From Betaproteobacteria bacterium (GTDB taxonomy: Bacteria; Pseudomonadota; Gammaproteobacteria; Burkholderiales; Burkholderiaceae): a DNA stretch of 10,403 bases. The DNA is taken from positions 1 through 10,403 of the forward strand of contig JAGWXN010000103.1 in NCBI GenBank assembly GCA_018969885.1. The letters are read 5' to 3'. Position numbers and translations under genes: made by a program. The notes under the pieces are model-generated. The model was not told the DNA's origin. It did not search any database and saw only the letters and a program-made list of their open reading frames with translations. Positions 7,186-10,403 of this stretch are shown here, in pieces. The stretch's first letter is position 1. Each line of letters begins with the position of its first letter.

Positions 7186-8193
7186 TCAGCTTCCGGGGTC
7201 GCTGTCCGGCTCCGGAGCGGCGACGCGATAATGCCGGGCAGCGCTCATCAGCCGCTCGGCCACGGCGGTTCGAAGCGCCTGCGGGCCCACCACCTCCACA
7301 TGTTCACCGTGCCGCAGGATGTCCATCTCGAGCTCAGCCGAGTTGGCATAGGGCACCCGTAACTCATAACGCCCGTCATCGAGAACGCGCGAACGTTGCC
7401 GGGGATGCCACACCTCGGCACGAACCCAGCGTGCTGCATTTTCGGAAAACCGAAGGATGGCCCAGTGCAGGCCTCGCCCCCTGTAGATGCCATAGCCTTC
7501 GCCGAGAAGGCTTTCCACATCGGCCAGCGCGATTTCATGGGCGGGGCGGTCCAGCATCCGCACCCGCTCCATGGCGTCAAGCGAAAAGACGCGCAGCGAA
7601 TGGCTGCGGTGGCACCAGGCATCGAGATACCAGGTGTTCCGGTAGTGCACCAGCCTTTGAGGCGATAACTGTCGCTGCGAGGATTCGCCTCGCGAGCGCG
7701 TGTAGTAGGTGAGGTCCAGACGTTTTCGCTCAACCAGCGCATGACCAATGAGTTCGAAATTTTCGGGTGATACCGGACGCTTGAGCGCACCCATGATGCG
7801 CACCCGCCGGCGCAGCTCAGTGCTGCTGCCGGTGGCTGAGCCCAGGAGTGAATCGAGCCGCTCGATCAACGGCTGAACATGCGGCCCCAACAGGCCACCG
7901 CCGTCCAGGTCCTGGAGCATTCGATGCATGGTGAGTAGCGCCAACACCTCGCGGTCGTTGAACCACAGGCCGGGTAACTCATATTGGGGCCCGGCGTTGG
8001 CGTGCCCGAAGCGATATCCACCGCGGTCGCGGTCAAACACAATGGGTGCGTTCAGCCGGTCGCGCAACAGCTGCAGGTCGCGCTTGAGCGTGGCGCGCGA
8101 AATCTCCAGGTCGGCAAGCAGATCGTCAAAGCGCACGCAGCCGCGCTGATGAATCAGCTGATCGATCCGGTAGATGCGCTCGATGGGATTCAT
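7186..8193 (-). CDS. HTH/WYL/WCX-domain transcriptional regulator (YafY family)
   Basis: The 335-residue protein has the three-part layout of WYL regulators. An N-terminal DeoR-like winged helix (about 1-62) carries the recognition helix ISRATLKRDLQLL at 31-43. A WYL ligand-sensing domain (about 128-215) contains the eponymous WYL at 188-190 and the LRVFSLD strand at 200-206. A C-terminal WCX extension (about 240-325) follows. Family members bind DNA as dimers and respond to small ligands or nucleic acids; this ligand is unknown. The gene is divergent from the MFS gene across 134 nt, which makes that transporter and the regulator's own gene the most likely targets. Control of the sox operon is possible but unsupported. 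The start ATG (8193-8191) has no clear Shine-Dalgarno sequence but gives a standard N-terminus, MNPIERIYRIDQLI. Confidence 0.9.
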   Translation of the reverse strand: MNPIERIYRIDQLIHQRGCVRFDDLLADLEISRATLKRDLQLLRDRLNAPIVFDRDRGGYRFGHANAGPQYELPGLWFNDREVLALLTMHRMLQDLDGGGLLGPHVQPLIERLDSLLGSATGSSTELRRRVRIMGALKRPVSPENFELIGHALVERKRLDLTYYTRSRGESSQRQLSPQRLVHYRNTWYLDAWCHRSHSLRVFSLDAMERVRMLDRPAHEIALADVESLLGEGYGIYRGRGLHWAILRFSENAARWVRAEVWHPRQRSRVLDDGRYELRVPYANSAELEMDILRHGEHVEVVGPQALRTAVAERLMSAARHYRVAAPEPDSDPGS

Positions 8194-8327
8194 GAAACCA
8201 GGTTTGGAGCGACGGGCGGGGCAACCCGCTAAACTCTGCCATAACTGTACGCCAATCGTGCACCGCCCTGAATCGGCGGGCAGGCATTGGGCTGATCATT
8301 TCTGCAGGCCGCCCGGACTTTCGCGTC
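8194..8327. promoter_or_regulatory. Divergent intergenic region with two small hairpins
   Basis: This 134-nt gap must hold the promoters of both the WYL regulator (minus) and the MFS gene (plus). I found no good -35/-10 pair on either strand. Two inverted repeats are exact: GCGGG-GCAA-CCCGC (8216-8229), read on the plus strand as a stem closed by a GNRA-type tetraloop, and CCGCC-CTGAATC-GGCGG (8263-8279). Either could be a dimeric regulator operator or an mRNA leader structure. In a GC-rich genome they could also be chance. Neither has a U-run. Confidence 0.3.
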
Positions 8328-9581
8328 ATGAATGCTTCGCCCCCTTCCTCTGCGCCTGCTCCCGCTCCGATCGTTGCGCTGGCGGTCACACTCGCCGTGC
8401 AGGCGCTGGCGTCATTTTCGCTGGCCGTGCCGTCGGTGCTTGCGCCGGCAGTGGCGAGTGAGTTCGGCATGCAGGCCCAGCACGTGGGATGGCTCGTGAG
8501 CGTCGCCTACCTGACCGCCATGCTGGCGGGGCTTTCCTGCGGGGCGCTTTCGCGTCGGCACGGTCCGGTTCGAATGAGCCAGTTCGCGCTGCTGGCCATG
8601 GCGTTGGCACTGGTGTGCTGCGTGTTCACGCAGGCGTGGCTGCTGCTGGTGGCCGGGGTTCTGATCGGGGTGGGTTACGGAATCCCCAACCCGACCGCGG
8701 CCGATATCCTCAGTCGCCACTCCCCGCGGGAACGACGCGGCCTGTTTTTCTCAATCAAGCAGACCGGGGTGCCAGCGGGCGTAGCCATCACCGGCGTCCT
8801 GATGCCGTTCCTCGTGGCGCTCATCGACTGGCGTTCAGGATTGCTGGTCATGGCATGCGTGCTACTGGTCGTAGCCCTTCTTATAGGCGGCGCTCGGCAA
8901 AGCCTCGATCCGCCCAGGGGAGCGCAGGCAGCGCCGGCTTCGGCGGGCGAGCCTGGGGCCGGATTCGTCCGGACACTCATGGGGTCGGTCTGGCAGCCGC
9001 TTCGAATCGTCTTTGAAAATCCTGCGCTGCGCAGGCTAGGCCTGGTCTCACTTGTCTATGCCTTCACCCAGGTGGTGTACCTCAGCTTTCTGGTCTCGGC
9101 GCTGAAGATCGAGCATCAGATGTCGCTCGCCGCAGCGGCCGCGCTGCTGTCGGCCTCTCAGGTCGTGAGCGTGGTCGCCCGGGTGGGTTGGGGCTATGTG
9201 TCTGACCGCTGGGTGGATCCGGGGCGGCTGCTGGGCCTGCTCGGATTGGGCACGTCCGCGAGTCTGATGATGCTCGCGTTCGTACCGGTCGGCGCCTCGC
9301 CTGCGCTCATGCTGGGCGTGACGGTTGTGTGCGCGGCCACCGCCGTGTCATGGAACGGGGTGTTCTATGCCGATCTGGTGCGACATGTTGCGCCCGCCGA
9401 GGTCACGCGGGCGACCGGTGCAACGCAATTTCTCACCTTTATGGGCGGCGTGACCGGTGGCGCGGGCTTTGTTGGGCTTCTGAGCCTCACCGGCTCTTAT
9501 TCAGCCGGCTTTGCGGTGGTGGCAATCATCCCGCTGGTCACCGCGCTTTTCATGCTGAGAAGCGCAGTGCGCACGCGCTAG
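8328..9581 (+). CDS. MFS transporter, 12-TM (CynX/NimT-like)
   Basis: A 417-residue inner-membrane permease of the major facilitator superfamily. About twelve hydrophobic segments can be counted in two halves, separated by a hydrophilic Pro/Ala-rich loop at about 190-220. The cytoplasmic loop 2-3 has RRHGPVR, the degenerate MFS motif A. TM4-5 contains GYGIPNPTAAD and the signature KQTGVPAG, common in CynX-like permeases. A second-half motif-A-like stretch reads VGWGYVSDRW. The substrate cannot be read from the sequence; an anion or small organic acid is a guess. No strong Shine-Dalgarno sequence precedes the ATG at 8328, and the annotated N-terminus has a short Pro/Ala/Ser-rich tail before TM1. 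It is divergent from the WYL regulator, which probably controls it. Its stop overlaps that of the convergent gene. Confidence 0.88.
   Translation: MNASPPSSAPAPAPIVALAVTLAVQALASFSLAVPSVLAPAVASEFGMQAQHVGWLVSVAYLTAMLAGLSCGALSRRHGPVRMSQFALLAMALALVCCVFTQAWLLLVAGVLIGVGYGIPNPTAADILSRHSPRERRGLFFSIKQTGVPAGVAITGVLMPFLVALIDWRSGLLVMACVLLVVALLIGGARQSLDPPRGAQAAPASAGEPGAGFVRTLMGSVWQPLRIVFENPALRRLGLVSLVYAFTQVVYLSFLVSALKIEHQMSLAAAAALLSASQVVSVVARVGWGYVSDRWVDPGRLLGLLGLGTSASLMMLAFVPVGASPALMLGVTVVCAATAVSWNGVFYADLVRHVAPAEVTRATGATQFLTFMGGVTGGAGFVGLLSLTGSYSAGFAVVAIIPLVTALFMLRSAVRTR
9578..9581. other. Overlapping convergent stop codons (CTAG)
   Basis: The TAG of the plus-strand MFS gene (9579-9581) and the TAG of the minus-strand surface-protein gene (complement of 9578-9580) share the palindrome CTAG. 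There is no intergenic space for a terminator between the two convergent genes. Confidence 0.85.
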
Positions 9582-10403
9582 CCGAGCATCAGGGGGTCGA
9601 GCTGCACGATCCACTCAACCGCTGGCTCGATCGGGTGGTCGGCCAGGCCCCATTGCGAAGGCGCGATGGATAGCGGTTGGGCGAGCGAGCGGAGATAGTC
9701 ATCCGGGAGCGTGACGGCTGCGTTCGCCGCAGCGGGGCGCCAGCTACCGTCGATGTCGCCAACCAGCACGGCGATCCAGTTGTGCGTACTGGCATCGGGG
9801 AGCGCGTTACCGGTGATTGAACCTGGGATCGATGAGCGTTGGCCGGCAGTCGATGTTGCGAGCGCGAGATCGGTGCCTTCGGGAATGAACAGCCATGGCT
9901 CGTCGGAGAGCGCCCGGGTGCCCAGCGCAACTTCAAGCAGTGACTTGGCATCGGCCAAGGTCACCGATAGGTCGCCGTTGATATCGGCTGCCAGTCGCTG
10001 AAACGGACTCAGTTCAGGCGCGGGCTGCGTTTTGTTTGTTGAATGGGAGACCGCGCGTCCGGTCGACAATTTGAGTGCGGCCAGCACATCGGCGGCGCCC
10101 ACTGCGTCGCTCCCGTTCGAGACCAACGTGCCTGGATTGATACCGCCGGTCAGGTGAGTGGCCGAGAGCACGGCATGACTCTTCCAGTGCCAGACCAGAC
10201 CGCGTCCGGCCGTAGACAAGGCGTCGGTGGCGAGGCTCGCCAGCGTGACGGTCCGATCTGAAAAAATCAGTTCCTCGATGCCGGACAGCGTGACACTTGC
10301 CCAGCCGGTTTCAGCCTTATCGATCAGCCACTGCGCATGATCGCCCGAGCCGAGGGCGCGGGCGTGAAAGCGCGTGGACGGCGCGTCGAACACCGCGCGG
10401 TCG
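9578..10403 (-). CDS. C-terminal part of a probable large surface/secreted protein with dockerin-like Ca-binding repeats
   Basis: The reading frame is open to the right window edge; 274 residues are visible and the true start lies outside, so the GTG at 10393 need not be a start. Two dockerin-type segments are visible. Fragment residues 100-115 (DAVGAADVLAALKL...) keep the helix but have a degenerate loop. Residues 140-162 have the canonical DINGDLSVTLADAKSLLEV loop and helix, with Asp/Asn at the calcium positions. A third acidic motif, GDIDGSW, lies at 215-221. From memory, this DINGD, then WLF, then GDIDGSW order recurs at the C-termini of very large adhesin or cadherin/VCBS-type proteins of Burkholderiales. 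Export or cell-surface location is thus inferred. No cohesin partner or membrane anchor is visible. I cannot assign a function. Confidence 0.65.
   Translation of the reverse strand, partial: DRAVFDAPSTRFHARALGSGDHAQWLIDKAETGWASVTLSGIEELIFSDRTVTLASLATDALSTAGRGLVWHWKSHAVLSATHLTGGINPGTLVSNGSDAVGAADVLAALKLSTGRAVSHSTNKTQPAPELSPFQRLAADINGDLSVTLADAKSLLEVALGTRALSDEPWLFIPEGTDLALATSTAGQRSSIPGSITGNALPDASTHNWIAVLVGDIDGSWRPAAANAAVTLPDDYLRSLAQPLSIAPSQWGLADHPIEPAVEWIVQLDPLMLG

Noticed and set aside
8194..8327. Sigma-70 promoters in the divergent gap
   Set aside because: Partial matches such as CATAAC (8240-8245) or TAAACT (8230-8235) lack a -35 partner at suitable spacing, so no specific promoter is called.

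Overview
The window is GC-rich and densely coded. It most resembles a chromosome segment of a thiosulfate-oxidising betaproteobacterium, probably of the Burkholderiales. The grounds are the gene order soxD-Y-Z-A-X-B, a SoxA with a single haem motif, the high GC content, and Burkholderiales-like neighbours (a WYL regulator, a CynX-like MFS permease and a dockerin-like surface-protein tail). The taxonomy is inferred from gene content only.

Positions 2-7140 form one tightly packed plus-strand unit. It opens inside soxD, a dihaem cytochrome c subunit of sulfane dehydrogenase; soxC would be expected just outside the left edge. It continues through soxY, soxZ, soxA, soxX and soxB. Three further genes for exported proteins follow: a Tat-signal TlpA/SoxW-like thioredoxin, a GlcG/HbpS-family protein, and a SoxH-like metallo-beta-lactamase-fold hydrolase. 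From soxX onward the genes are separated by at most 7 nt or overlap by 1-4 nt, which points to translational coupling.

The known Sox cycle explains the core genes. SoxXA oxidatively attaches thiosulfate to the C-terminal cysteine of SoxY in the SoxYZ carrier. SoxB hydrolyses off sulfate. SoxCD oxidises the remaining sulfane sulfur. SoxB then releases the second sulfate. All catalytic and haem-binding residues I could check are present, so the pathway looks intact and of the complete-oxidation type. The thioredoxin probably keeps a Sox cysteine (SoxY is the likeliest) in a usable redox state. The roles of the GlcG-like and MBL proteins are not established.

Positions 7186-9581 hold a divergent pair: a minus-strand HTH/WYL/WCX regulator and a plus-strand 12-TM MFS transporter, separated by 134 nt that contain two small GC-rich hairpins. 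From 9578 to the right edge, on the minus strand, is the C-terminal part of a larger protein with dockerin-like calcium-binding repeats. Its stop codon overlaps the MFS stop codon in a shared CTAG.

I see no tRNA, rRNA, CRISPR array, insertion sequence or phage gene, and no gene-free stretch above 300 bases. Nothing here is clearly a new system. The best leads are the three-gene tail of the sox operon, a strong hairpin between soxZ and soxA, and the dockerin-like surface protein.
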